Source of the DNA: Cryptomeria japonica
Taxonomy: Eukaryota; Streptophyta; Pinopsida; Cupressales; Cupressaceae
Length of the DNA: 64,000 nucleotides
Assembly: GCF_030272615.1 (NCBI RefSeq)
Contig: NC_081409.1
Location: 526,926,475-526,990,474, forward strand
Direction of reading: 5' to 3'
Positions 22,130 to 33,210 of this stretch are shown here, piece by piece (the stretch's first letter is position 1; each line of letters begins with the position of its first letter). The notes under the pieces were generated by a model that saw only the letters and a program-made list of their open reading frames with translations, did no database searches and was not told where the DNA came from. The position numbers and the translations under genes are program-made.

Positions 22130-22811
22130 AAATATACCTTTATCAGTCTATGAAATCTACAATCCTGAAAAGAATTTTATTTCTCCAATCATAGACATTT
22201 CAAATTCTTGCTGCATTTTAATAGAAAATTCCTTACATAATCCATCTTCTCCTCCAAAGATTATATCATCAACAATACTTCTATAATCAAGATGTCATCA
22301 TTAGTTATTTTGTAATATAAATTGCAGTCTGCATTTCCTTTAGTAAAACCAATCTTTAAAAGATACTTATCCAACCTTCTTGGGGCTTGTTTCAATCTAT
22401 ACAGAGCTTTTCTTAACTTGGAAACCATATCATTGTCATCTGTCAAAGAGAATCCATCAGGTTGTTCAATATATACTTCCTCTTCAAGATCTCCATTCAA
22501 GAATGCACATTTAATATCCATTTGATAAACTTTGTAGTCTTTGTGAGTTGCAAAAGCCAAGAATAATCTGAATGCCTCAATTCTAGCTATCGGTGCAAAG
22601 GTTTCATTGTAATCAACTCCTTCTTTCTGAGAATATCCCTTACACACTAGTCTTGCTTTATTTCTGACAACCTTACCATCTTCATTAAGTTTGTTTCTAA
22701 ATACCCATTTAGTTCCAATTACATTTTGATCTTTAGGCCAGGGAACTAATGTCCAAGTATTATTTTTCTCAATTTGTCCTAATTCTTCTTCCATAGCTTT
22801 AATATAATTCA
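22130..22811 (-). pseudogene. Copia reverse transcriptase, frameshifted
   Basis: RT fingers and palm: [79 protein letters not shown]. Frame is lost just before the active site, which reads VDDIIFGG near 22270 (normally YVDD). The upstream side is cut at 22811, where plus-oriented LTR sequence begins; the N-terminal PVNVVNYI comes from that junction. Integrase is missing. Confidence 0.9.
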
Positions 22812-23769
22812 CAACATTCACCGGCAAACAAGTAACTATTGCATAGTTACTGGTATATGGTTCACCGACAGGATATAATGTTCATCGACACTTGGAATGA
22901 TATGGAAGGCACTTGGTAATGTCAAAGACATCATGTGGACACTTTGTTTTGAATAATTAATCATTGGTATATTCATATTTGCTTTTACCGGCAAATAGGT
23001 CCAGGGTTATCTAGGGTTACACCGACAGGTTTATCTTTTCCAGATCAGCATGGCACGCTATGGAGATGATTTATTATTGTTGTAAATGCATTAAGCCGAC
23101 ATGTTTAATCGGTTATTGCATCGGATATTATATTGTTTGTAAAATATTTTTTATTGTAATATCTTGTAGAGCCAACCTACTAAAATTGGTCTTAGGTTAT
23201 GGTATAAATGTAAGATCTTATTTGTAAGATCGAATGTGGAATGCAGAGAAGAATTGTGAGAAGGTATATGTGAGATTAAGCAGAGGTATACACGAAGACA
23301 TCATTTGAAGGTGAAGCTAGGTTTTTGTAGAAGCATATCACCATTACACCGGTACTGAATCCAACATATGAAGATGCTATTTTGTGTAGTACATTCTTAT
23401 TAGATTTAACCATCCAACTGTACTCAATGTGACTCCCATTTTGTGATTGAGCAGTGAGCTCTAGGCTGTTGGCCTTTCTACATGTGTAGACCCCATTTAT
23501 GTACACTTACTATCTGCAGTAGTATCATCTAATTGTGGGTAAGGTTTCCCATCGTGGTTTTTCCCCTTACAGGGTTTCCACATACAAATATTGGTGTTAA
23601 GTGTTATGGATGACTTTATGTTTATGTTTCATGCATTAATCTTTACCAGTATAGGAATTTACTATTAAAACTATCTACCGGCATACTTAACTGGTCTACC
23701 AGTATTAAGCATTAAGTTGGTTAATTGGTTTTTGGTTTAAATTTATTAGACAACTGATTCACCCCCCCC
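22812..23769 (+). repeat. Copia III LTR, plus-oriented, first ~70 bp missing
   Basis: Runs from caacattcaccggcaaac through the block catcgtggtttttcccc (about 23548-23582) to caactgattcaccccccc, where element I ORF2 resumes. It is inverted relative to 20660-20957. Confidence 0.8.
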
Positions 23770-23910
23770 ATTATACCGGTGAGTATGTGCATTTTCTCTT
23801 CCAGTGTCTTAAGTCCAAGAACCAGAGCCTCATAAATTACTTTTCTCAAAGAAATGAGGTAATCTAGTTTAGGACCTAGTTTGCATTTTAAATCCTTTGC
23901 CTTAACCTTT
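23770..23910. repeat. 141-bp direct duplication, right copy
   Basis: Partner of 13907-14047; both run from attatac to cttaaccttt inside element I ORF2. Confidence 0.85.
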
Positions 23911-26900
23911 ATCTTTTCTTTATCTTTTTCTAACTTCTCAATTTTCTCCTCAAGGTGTGCAACGTTCTTTTCAATTTCCGAAAATGGATTTGATTTTCCT
24001 ATTAAATTGTCAACAATATTGTTAATTTATTCTTGTGCTTTGCTGATATTTGAATCTATGTCCTCTATCAAAATATAAGTTTTGCAAGTATCTCTGTACA
24101 GTTTCTTGAAATCCAAAATTGTTTCTCCTAGTGCTGATAATAAGGTTTCCATTTGTTCCTTATTCTTCTTTACTATTTCCTCAAATAATTTTTCTTTCTC
24201 CTTATTCATTTTCTCTTTGAAGGTGTTTTCATTTATCTGGTCTAGTGTAATTAGATTGTTGGTTATATATTTAGACAATGTGTCTAATTGGCTCAAATAA
24301 TCTTTATTATTTATGTTACACTTTGAAGCTATCATTTTCAAAATTGGTAATGTGTCATCTATAGCTTTGCAGGCTTGTGCATTACACTCAGTGATTTTCT
24401 TAATAGAATCTAATAATACCTCTATCACATTGGTTGGTTTGAATTCTATCATTGAAGAGCTAGATGTCTGCCCAACCGTTTTCACAATCTCCATGCTGCC
24501 GGTTGTAGTAATAACTTTGTTTCGACCTCTGGTAGGTCAGTTTGTGCTTGCATTTCTACTAGCAAAGGTTTAGGATTTTTCAGCTATTGCCGGTGGCACT
24601 GTCTCGGTTTGAACCTGTACCACAACCTGTTTGTGTTCCGGTTTCTTAATCTATGCCTCAGAGGGTTTCTCTATGCTCTCTACTACCAGTTTTTTTGATG
24701 TAGTCTCAGTATGCACTACCGATTTCTCTGTATTCACTTCTGCACTATCTACTACCGGTGACTCAGTTGGTTTTTCAGTTTTTGTAGTTGTCGGTGGCTC
24801 AGTAGATGCAACAATATGCACATCTATGGTCTCTATCTTCCTAGTATCTGGGGGATCAATTGATTCTTTAGTTTGTTGTTGTTCCCCAATTCCAATGTTA
24901 TTAATTTCAACATTTTCAGCCAGTGGCTCTGTTTCCACATCTGTCTTTTTAGTTGATTCCTTATCTACCACAATATTTACCTCTTGGGTGTCTATGTTCA
25001 CAGTGTACAAAATTTCAGACTCAAGATTTGTATCCGCATGAGGAGTCTCCATACTCTCTATTGCCAGTTGTGTGTCAACGGTTTCTATCAGTGGAGTATC
25101 AAAAAGAGGTGGGGGTAAGTTATTAGTTATTTTTAGGCTTGGAGGTCCACCTACCTTACCTTTCCCCTTATCCCTATCTTTTTGGTAGACTCTGATAGTC
25201 TTAGGTCTTTTAAGTTCTTCTTGTTCCTATTTTGCAACAAAGAATATATCCCATTGATCCACAATCTCTTCTGAAATTTCATTCACTCTTCCTGCCATAA
25301 GTGCAACATGTCGGTGACCAGTTGAAAATACTATTCGGTTGGCCTCACTAATTAATTGATCTATCTCTTCAGTGGAGTTCATTGGGTGAACTGCAAGTAA
25401 TTTTTCTATTTTTATCTTTTTGTCTAGCTCAACAATAGCTACCCTTCTAGCTTCTAGTCTTCTGTATAAATCAGTGGGTATATCATCAACAATCTCCATC
25501 AAAAATTTCTTGTATATGTCTAAGTGTAAAATTACACTATTCTCTATGCTTTCTTTATCATCAGTAGAAAGTGTGTTATATAGCTTGCTAATATTTCTCA
25601 ACTTTCCATCCTCAGTTATTTCACTTAGAAGTTTGTCCAGTGGAGCAATATCTTGTTTTACCTTCTTCTTCTTTGGAGTTAACTTCTTAATTGGAGGCCT
25701 AACTTCCTGTTTCTTTTGTCTTGTCTTTCTGGGTGTAGGTGAGGGTGCCGATGAGGGTTTTGTTTTCCTTACTAACCTTTTGAATTTGGCCGGTATATCA
25801 CTTTCAGAAGAAGTTGCAACCACTGAAAGGTGAGCTTCCGGTTCCAACTCACTTTCCTTAATACCAATTTTGTTCAGTACATATTCTTTGATAGCTTTTG
25901 CTTGTCTTGTACCTTTCCTCACTATTTGTTCAGTTTTCTTAATTCTTTTTTGTGATTGAATGCCACTCTCAATTGTTTCAGCATTGCCACATAATTTCTC
26001 ATCTGGTTTTCTTGGTGCCTCATGTAGAGCTTTTGCATATGTCTCAATTATGTTCTCATCAGCTTCATATCCCATTTCAGTTACCCAAATAGTTCTTGGG
26101 ACAACTGCTTCCATCTAGATTTCATCTTTCTTTACCACAAAACATATGTCATCTTTGTATTTGTCAACAATTGCTTGGGACAGTCTTGTTCTAGATTTCA
26201 TCTTTGCCTTAAATGCTTGGAAATATTCATTGATGTTCTTATCTCTGTTTTATCCCATGTTGTTCAGTAGGTTCAGTAGCTATTTTCCTACCGATATATC
26301 AAATCCAAAGTCTTTTCTGCCAGTACCGGGTACTTCCTTGGTGATATACAACATTAAGCTTACAAGTAAGTTACCAAATCTGAAGGTTCCCTTCTTGTCA
26401 CCTTTGATTTTCTTTAGGTTTTCTATTGGTTCATCTTTTAGCCATTCACAGATGTCAATCTTAGCATTGTTGTTCACTAAGTCATAATCACTTTTAATAC
26501 ATAAGCTAGAGACTGAGTTTAGTCTGTTTGTATGAGTATCTTTGTAGCCAAGTACCATGCGAATGAATTTGACATTTTCATCCTTAACATCATTGACTCT
26601 AAGGGATCTTTTGTCAAATTTTGCACCGGTTAAGTTCATTACAGTGTCATTAGAGACCTTCTTAGTTTTGTCAGGCCTGCTACCAGTGGAGGGTAAGCTG
26701 GTCACTGCCCTAACTACCTCTTTCGTGATCTTATGAATTGAATCCAACCAAAAGAATTCTCCATGTACTCTGCTTAGCACAATCCTTATAACATCCTTGG
26801 GAAAATCCGGGACACTAAGGATTTCAGTAAAACCTAGGGTTTCCACTATCTTATGTTCCAGTTTGATGTTTCCAGATTCATCACATAAAACAGTTTGATA

Positions 26901-27122
26901 CATATTCTTGATTTCTTCATCTCCTAGTTCTTCTATGTGACAATGTATGTACATTCTAGCGTCTTCAGTATATACTACTCCTTTAGGAATTTGAGAGAAT
27001 GCCCCTAGGGTATCATCTTTCTTTGCAATGTCGGGAATGATCTTAAACACGGGTCTAGGGTGTTTAACTTCTTCTACAATAATAGGGTTTGAAATGAATT
27101 CAGGAACAAAGGAGGATGCCAT
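23770..27122 (-). pseudogene. Element I ORF2: long non-pol ORF, 5' and central part
   Basis: Starts MASSFVPEFISNPIIVEE and keeps one frame for 3.35 kb, interrupted by about eight stops (for example 26280-26282, 26115-26117, 25227, 24651 and 24027). It aligns along its length with ORF2 of element II: KDDTLGAFSQIPKGVVY, FPKDVIRIVLSRVHGEFFW, KGTFRFGNLLVSLMLYITK, VTEMGYEADENIIETYAK, KGKGKVGGPP, then an acidic Thr/Glu-rich stretch and a coiled coil (TLEEKMHILTG). It ends at 23770, where copia fragment III begins; its 3' end is at 13780-14047. I recognise no protease, integrase, RT or RNase H motif. Confidence 0.75.
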
Positions 27123-27425
27123 GGTTATAAATACCTTAATCTGCCTTTAGGTATGCATGCTTGAATGTTTTGCTTCCTTCTCTCTATGGATGCCCTTGCT
27201 CAGAATTTTTGCACTCTCGGGAGATTTGAATGTTCGGTGAATGGAAAAAGAGCCAAAGCACTTACTTTATAATGTTATTTTCTCCAACTACCACATTTAA
27301 TGCTTTCCGGTTAAGTCACAACTTAACTCATCTGCCAGTAAAGAAGTAATCCAACTTCTCACCATCAATCGAGGGTATGTTAGCATGTTTTTCAATTTGT
27401 TGCTAAACCCCCAAAGGATTTTTCT

Positions 27426-28527
27426 TCAATTAGATGAAGAGTCTCCTACTGGTGGAGTGATACTCTGTTCTGCCGGTGGAGGAGTATTCCCATCAACATT
27501 CTGATGTGACTTTCTGATCCATTGCTTTGAGAATTCTTTCTTTACCTCTTCAACTTTTTCTTTACCTTTCAGGCTGGGTCCTTTGTTATTTGCCGGTGAT
27601 GTCTTGCTTCTATAAAATTTTGCAATATGTCCAATCTTGTTACAAGCATAACAAGTCACATTGTTTTTCTGAATAGATTTCCCATATCCTATGCTAGTAT
27701 GTGTTCTGCATTGATTAGATAGATGTTCAAATCTTCCACAAACATAACATCTTACATTCATTCTGCAATTTTCTGAATTATGACCAACTTTGTTGCATTT
27801 AGAATATTGACCGGTGGGTATATTAGTGTTCTAGTAATTTCTAGATCTACACTAATTTTCTCTATGAACATACATGTTATAGTTAAAGCATTTCCCATTA
27901 AATTTGTAAGCATTAGGTTGTCTTACCGGTTTGCTATGATCATGATTGTTTGCAGTACCAAAGATTTCACCAACTTCAAAGCCAAGGCCATTTGTATCAC
28001 CATTAGGTTTTTGATTTTTTAGCATGTCAACAAGTTCTTCTGAACTTTTCTTGAATTTCTCCTTGTGTTGATTTGCAGTAGCCTGTTCACTCTCCAAGAC
28101 TCATGAGTTCATTTGAGTCATTTTTTGTATGCATCAAGTCTGTCTTCAACATATCATTTTCATGACTAAGTCTTGTGTTTTCATTTTCAGCATCATTCAA
28201 TCCTCTAACCAAGTCCTCTTCTTTCTTCTTCCGATTTTCAGTTTCTTTTCAAAATCTCATAGTCATATCTTGCATCTCATTCTTAATTGTAATGTTTTCT
28301 TGTCTCAACTTGTTTACCGGATCATTAGGAGTTTCTTTTTCATCATCATTATTCTGCATCTTTTCACAAAGTTCTCTTCTCTTATTCCTTGCAATAGTGA
28401 GATTTTCTTGAAGTCCTTGAATAATATCCTGTGTAGCGTTTAGATCATCTTCAACTTCGATATTCTTCACTTTTTCTACATCATAGTCTGAAAGAGCTGT
28501 TTCCAATTGCTTTCTCAAGTTTTCCAT
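27426..28527 (-). pseudogene. Element I ORF1: coiled-coil zinc-knuckle protein
   Basis: Second copy of the protein at 18746-19783. It starts MENLRKQLETALSDYD after the PBS and runs about 365 codons. The N-terminal 190 residues are heptad-rich (DDLNATQDIIQGLQENL, ENTRLSHENDMLK). The C-terminal half has knuckle motifs, some decayed: CFNYNMYVHREN, YSKCNKVGHNSENC, CYVCGRFEHLSNQC, CYACNKIGHIAKFY. A deletion of about 20 bases near 28095-28115 shifts the frame, and several stops follow. The C-terminus (KQWIRKSHQNVDGN to GDSSSN) is intact here but frameshifted in element II. It occupies the position of gag and could be a nucleocapsid-like protein; that role is an inference. Confidence 0.75.
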
Positions 28528-28584
28528 CTCTATCGGTGTCAAGATCTTCCTCAAGCTATTAGGATTTTGAAAATAGAGGACCAA

Positions 28585-28597
28585 GCTCTGATACCAA
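28585..28597 (-). other. Primer-binding site of element I
   Basis: TTGGTATCAGAGC on the minus strand, two to three bases inside the LTR end CCTAACA. Confidence 0.85.
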
Positions 28598-28598
28598 T

Positions 28599-30841
28599 TG
28601 TTAGGATTCCCAAAGATATTGAGAGGGGGGGGGTGAATCAGTATCTGACCGGTAAAAGAACTTTCTTAAATTATAACATGAAAAGCAATTCAAAACCGTG
28701 TACCGGTAAACTAGAATTAATGCAGTAAATAAGAATAACAACCACAACATGAAAGGCACACCATAACACAATATTTTAACGAGGAAACTTGGTGTGGGAA
28801 AAACCTCGGTGGGATTTGTGACCCACAATATTTGCTTACTGGCCAATAAGGGAATATTATTGTTTACAATAGGGGCCTACACATGCAGGAAGGCCAAGTG
28901 CCTAGAGCTCACTGTTCAGTTACAAAAGAAGTCTCTTTGACTTACAAAAATGGATTATACAAATCCAATGTCTTGTACTGCTTCAGATTAGCATCTACTA
29001 TACCAGATTCAGTACCGGTTTAAGCTCTGCAATATACATAAACCCTTATCCAATATTTGCCTTACAATTCACATATTAGGTCTGCATTAATCCTTCCTAT
29101 TTTTTTCTACTTCTAAATGATCTACAATTATCTCATACTTATATGAGTCATATTACATGTTGGCATTATGTGAACCAATATGAGGACATAATGACATTGT
29201 ATGATTGTCATTGATGTCAATATGTTGAAGAGGTGAGAACTGACATATGTGAGAACCAGTATAACACTGTGAACCGACATTTGTGCCAAAGTGAAGCGGT
29301 GTGTTTTCTCAAGGTGAACCGACATACAGTTATGGGAACTGGCACATGGAAGCGTTGTATGACTACCGGTTGGTAGTCTCAACTTCAGGGTTTCCAGTTG
29401 AAGTGCTTCAAGCCTGTGTGGCTCAACCAATGAATTTGTGTGATGAGTTAGCATTGTAACAAAGAACATATCATATTGCCACATCAGCCTTGTGTGCGTG
29501 AAGGATCTTGCATGAAGGAGATTATTCCTATCTACCTCAGGAATGTGCGAAGTCTGTAAACGGTGATAACGTGTGATGGGTTATCATCTGCCATGAAATC
29601 GATGGAAAACGAATGATGGAGATTAATGGAGTATGCTCAACGGTCAGGATTGAATCATTTGAATTCCTTAACCTAATAGGTTTAGGGTTTAGGGTTTATG
29701 CTACCGACCTATCTATTTTCCTTTAAGGTCGATGTTGTGATTCTTTCTAGGGTTGTTGGCAAAAGTTGTGTGTGTGTATCCAAGAGAAGAGATACGTGAT
29801 TCTTGCTAGACCAGAGGAGAGAAGTTATACCTGCAGAGTGTAAGTGCAGAAGGTAAAGAGGAGCTTAAGTGGATCTGCATTGGCATTGAGTGCTATTACC
29901 AGATCATTGTAATACCTATTGATCTCACCACCTCAACAATTGAGAAATCCCTTAACAGGGTAGCCTTAACCGGCTTGCTATAAATCCTTTAACAGGGTGA
30001 CTCAAAACCATTGAGTTCTTGAAATCCTCTAACAAGGTAACCTTTAACAGGGTTTAACCCTTAACTGGGTATTCTAGCCATCCCTTAACCGGGTGATCCC
30101 TAACAGGATCGGTTCCTAACAAAACCTATTGTATCAGTCTTTAACCGGACAAGGCTCCTAACAGAGCAGACTTCTAAAGAGTTCAAAAACAAGCTTGTGG
30201 GTATTCATCCCCACCGTGGTTTTTCCCAGTTGGGTTTCCATGTGAAAAATATGTGTGTCATGTGTGATGTCTTCTTCATGTGATGCTATGATTATTTTCT
30301 GTTAAGCGGTGTTTCATGTTGATCTAGCTGTTATAGGTATATCTTTGATGGTAGATTACCTGTTCATGCATTAGGGTGAAATGGAAATGAAGTGTTAGAT
30401 TATATGAGAAGATAAGTGTCAACCGGTTTATGCTTGTCTCAGTTATTCTGGGTTTGGCCGGTTGTACTTTGTTTTAGGACTGGTGTTACTGTTTGTCTAT
30501 CAATACACAGTGTCTGCTGACAAACCAGTTTAAGAGTGTGTTTTTGTCTGTACTGATTCACCTCGCCCTCTCAGTACCAGTTTGGTACTATTCATTCATC
30601 ATTGAGTTATCCACCAAGTCGGTGTACAAAATTTTTTACAATTAAATACAAAATACATTTATACAAAATTCCTGTCAGCCATGGTGCCGGTAATCTTTCT
30701 TTTTGGTGCAGGTGAACTTGTATGTTGGTGTTGAGTTTGCTGGTGCCGGTGCCTATCGGTGTCATATGATTGTAAGGTTGCCATCAATGACAATACCTTC
30801 AATCACCTACAATTTCTCATTGGAGTGTGCATTTGCCAATA
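28599..30841 (-). repeat. 5' LTR of element I, split by a solo LTR
   Basis: The two parts 28599-29157 and 30602-30841 sum to about 799 bp and align with 12769-13562. The PBS follows at 28597-28585 on the minus strand. Confidence 0.88.
29158..30601 (+). mobile_element. Solo LTR (copia type) inside the element I LTR
   Basis: About 1.44 kb starting tgttggcattatgtgaacc and ending near ttcattcatca, with the copia block ccaccgtggtttttccc (30210-30242) and a ctgattcacctcgcc-type end on the plus strand. It has no coding sequence and no PBS beyond it, so an intact element probably recombined to one LTR. Flanking bases do not give a clear 5-bp duplication, so ends may be off by a few bases. Confidence 0.65.
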
Positions 30842-31300
30842 AATGCTCTGTGTAGTGGATATCAAACTTGCTGAGAATCATGACCCATTTAGCTAATCTT
30901 CCTGTAAGAGCTGCTTTGCTGAGTAAATACTTGAGAGGATCAATTTTGCTACTAGCTTGATTGTGTGAGGTAGCATGTAATGTCGGAACTTTTGAGAGGC
31001 GAAGACTACAGCTAAGCAGGCCTTCTCAATGAATGTGTAATGGAGCTCATAGCCATTTAATTTCCTACTGATGTAATATATAGCTCGTTCCTTGCCTTCT
31101 TGATCTTCTTGTGCTAGCAATGCCCCCAATGATATGTCAGTTGTTGATATGTAGAGGATGAGCGGTTTTCCTGCTATTGGTGGTACCGGAACTGGTGGAT
31201 TCATTAGATATTGCTTGATTTGATAGAATGATTCTACACACTTGGCCTCCCATTTGAATGGTATGTTCTTATGTAGGAGATGATTGAATGGTAGTCTTTT
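30842..31300 (-). pseudogene. First RNase H domain of the gypsy element
   Basis: Directly follows RT on the minus strand. The fold starts with LILYISTTDISLGALLAQ, has YELHYTFIEKACLAVVFA with the conserved Glu, and ends at SKFDIHYTE where element I is inserted (30841/30842). The polyprotein continues at 12768, so the two halves were once contiguous. A stop lies after LLQED near 30893. Confidence 0.85.
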
Positions 31301-31333
31301 ATCTGCTATTTAGGCTATGAATCACCTGATTGA

Positions 31334-32263
31334 CTAGAGTTGTCCTTGTAGAGATCTGAGTTGGCTAATGTTCTTGGGAGGTGGCATCTCCATGATGGCT
31401 TGTACCTTCGCTGGATCTACTTCAATGCCTTTTGCTGACATGATGTAGCCTAATAATTTGCTTGATATTACCCCAAAGACACACTTCTTAGGGTTTAGCC
31501 TGACTTGGAATTTCTCCAATCTTTGAAAGATCTTATCTAATATGCCCAAATGTTTTGCCTGGGTAAATGGCTTAGCCAGTCAATCATCCACATAGTCCTC
31601 CATGAAGTTTTGCATCATATCATGAAAGATTATCGTCATTGCTCTTTGATAGGTTGCCCCAAAATTCTTCAAGCCAAAAGGCATGACATTCCAACAATAA
31701 GTTCCCCAAGGATAGGTGAATGCTATTTTATCTTGATCCTTTGGAGCAATTTTGATTTGATTATAGCTAGAGAAACCATCCATTAATGATAGCATTGCGT
31801 GCCCTGTTGTGAGGTCTACAATTATGTCTATGATGGGCAAAGGAAAGTCATCCTTTGGACAGGATTTGTTAACATATCTAAAATCTGTGCATATTTTGAT
31901 GCTTCCATCTAGTTTTGAAACTAGCACAATGTTTGAAATCCCTTCAACATAGTCTATAGGTCGAATAAATTCAACGTCTAATAGTTTCTTTAGTTCAACT
32001 TTGACCATTAGTGCTACATAGAAATTCATCTTTCTTAGTTTTTGCTTGACTGGCTTAGCTCCTGGAGCAATAGATAAATGATGCATGATTAAGTTTAGAT
32101 CTATTATGGGCATATCTGCATAGGACCAAGAAAAATTGATTTTCTTTTCTTTGAATAATCTGATAAACTCTGGTTTTTCTTCTTCTGTCAGAGATTCTGC
32201 TAGAAGTATGTTTTTAGCTGCTTCTTCTGTACCAATGTTGATTGATTGAGTGGGTTCAATCAA
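31334..32263 (-). pseudogene. Gypsy reverse transcriptase
   Basis: Copies element RNA into DNA. The fingers and palm are recognisable: PVKQKLRKM, LVSKLDGSIKICTDFRYVN with the first catalytic Asp region, DFPLPIIDIIVD, LSLMDGFSSYNQIKI, TYCWNVMPFGLKN and the YVDD active site near 31582. A stop follows YVDD; the thumb and connection continue in the same frame (FQRLEKFQVRLNPKKCVF, KGIEVDPAKVQAIMEMP). It is in a different frame from protease, so a frameshift or an intron separates them; Ogre elements are known for an intron in this region, but I cannot show splice sites. Confidence 0.92.
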
Positions 32264-33210
32264 TATGGGTGATCGCTCCTAATAGTGTTTAGGAAGAGTG
32301 TCAAGTCTCCCATCCTTATGTGCCTTGAAAAGGTTTTCACCCTCAAATGCGTCCTTTATTTTGACTTTTTTGTGATCTAGTGCTGCCATTGACTAGTTTT
32401 CAGCATTAGATCCTTTATTTCTTTCATTTTTGCAACTGAGAGACTTGGCACCCTCCTGATTGCAAATATCGTTACTTTGTTTGCTGGTAGAGTTTGTTTC
32501 CGGATTGACTGTACATAGGTAATGGATAATGGATTCATCATCTGAAAATATGGGTAAGTCATGGTGTTCAGGTTCATCCTAGTCTATGAGATCAGGAAAT
32601 ACGAGTGGTAAAGAGTCATTGGGTGGGTCAAGGTCGACTGCGGTAAGTGTCATGATAGAGGTATCATTAAAATTATCTGGGATATTGGTTAAGTTAATGA
32701 TATTGTTGAGGTCTTCGATGGTATCATCTTCCTTGTAGACTTGCTCATAGTGTCGCTGCTCATTTTCCTTAGCTTCGTAGATATGTTGCAGACCAAATTC
32801 AAGTAGTCTAGACTCTATACCATGTCCTTCTTGAGAAGGGGTGTATGAATAGCACCTTCAGGGATATCTTCAGTAATATTTGAACAAGTGCCCCATTCAT
32901 AGTCATTAGAATTAGAATCAGAAGTGTTGTCCTAGAGTCTTTCAGTGCTGCTGATAGGTATGTTGTAAGGTGAAAAGAGATCCTTGATAATTGATACCAG
33001 TCTTGTAGTTTTCTTTGATTCTGTATCAGAACCTGCTTGTACTCTTTGCATCTCTTCATATACTGTTTCTCCTTGGGGAGTAGTAATTTCTTCAGGAGGT
33101 GATTCTGCCTTGTTTTGAATTGGTTCTTGGACATGGTGTACTTCCTCATAAGATGCTTCTTCTCTTTGAATGGCCAACTCCTCTTGTTGTTTCTGTTTTT
33201 TCTGGTGTTC
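32264..33210 (-). pseudogene. Acidic linker between gypsy protease and RT
   Basis: Minus-strand reading gives an acidic, low-complexity linker (ESPPEEITTPQGE, DTSDSNSNDYEWGT, EDDTIEDLNNIINL) with scattered stops. It continues the protease frame and loses it before RT. I recognise no domain. Confidence 0.55.

Larger units (their letters stand above)
20660..23769 (-). mobile_element. Copia fragment III with LTR pieces in opposite orientations
   Basis: A pol fragment (RT and RNase H, minus strand) flanked on the left by the first ~300 bp of its 3' LTR (minus) and on the right by the same LTR family in plus orientation. Segments 20660-20890 and 22812-23036 are inverted repeats. Gag, protease and integrase are absent. 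Confidence 0.8.
12769..30841 (-). mobile_element. LTR element I: non-pol element nested in gypsy RNase H
   Basis: Minus-strand element with copia-type PBS (TTGGTATCAGAGC at 28585-28597), 0.8-kb LTRs and a PPT, but no pol domain of its own. Its interior encodes a coiled-coil zinc-knuckle ORF and a very long ORF2. It splits the gypsy RNase H region (YTE at 30842, KGQVIVDQLAKAPL resuming near 12760). Both outer LTR ends have decayed from TG/CA to TA-type ends, and I find no clean 5-bp target duplication (gacac left, aatgc right). Element II, copia fragment III and a solo LTR are nested in it. Confidence 0.8.

Noticed and set aside
15039-27122. Non-standard genetic code (TAG/TAA read as Gln)
   Set aside because: TGA stops and stops at Trp, Arg and Lys positions are also common and frameshifts abound, as expected for decayed elements; only a few stops sit at likely Gln codons.
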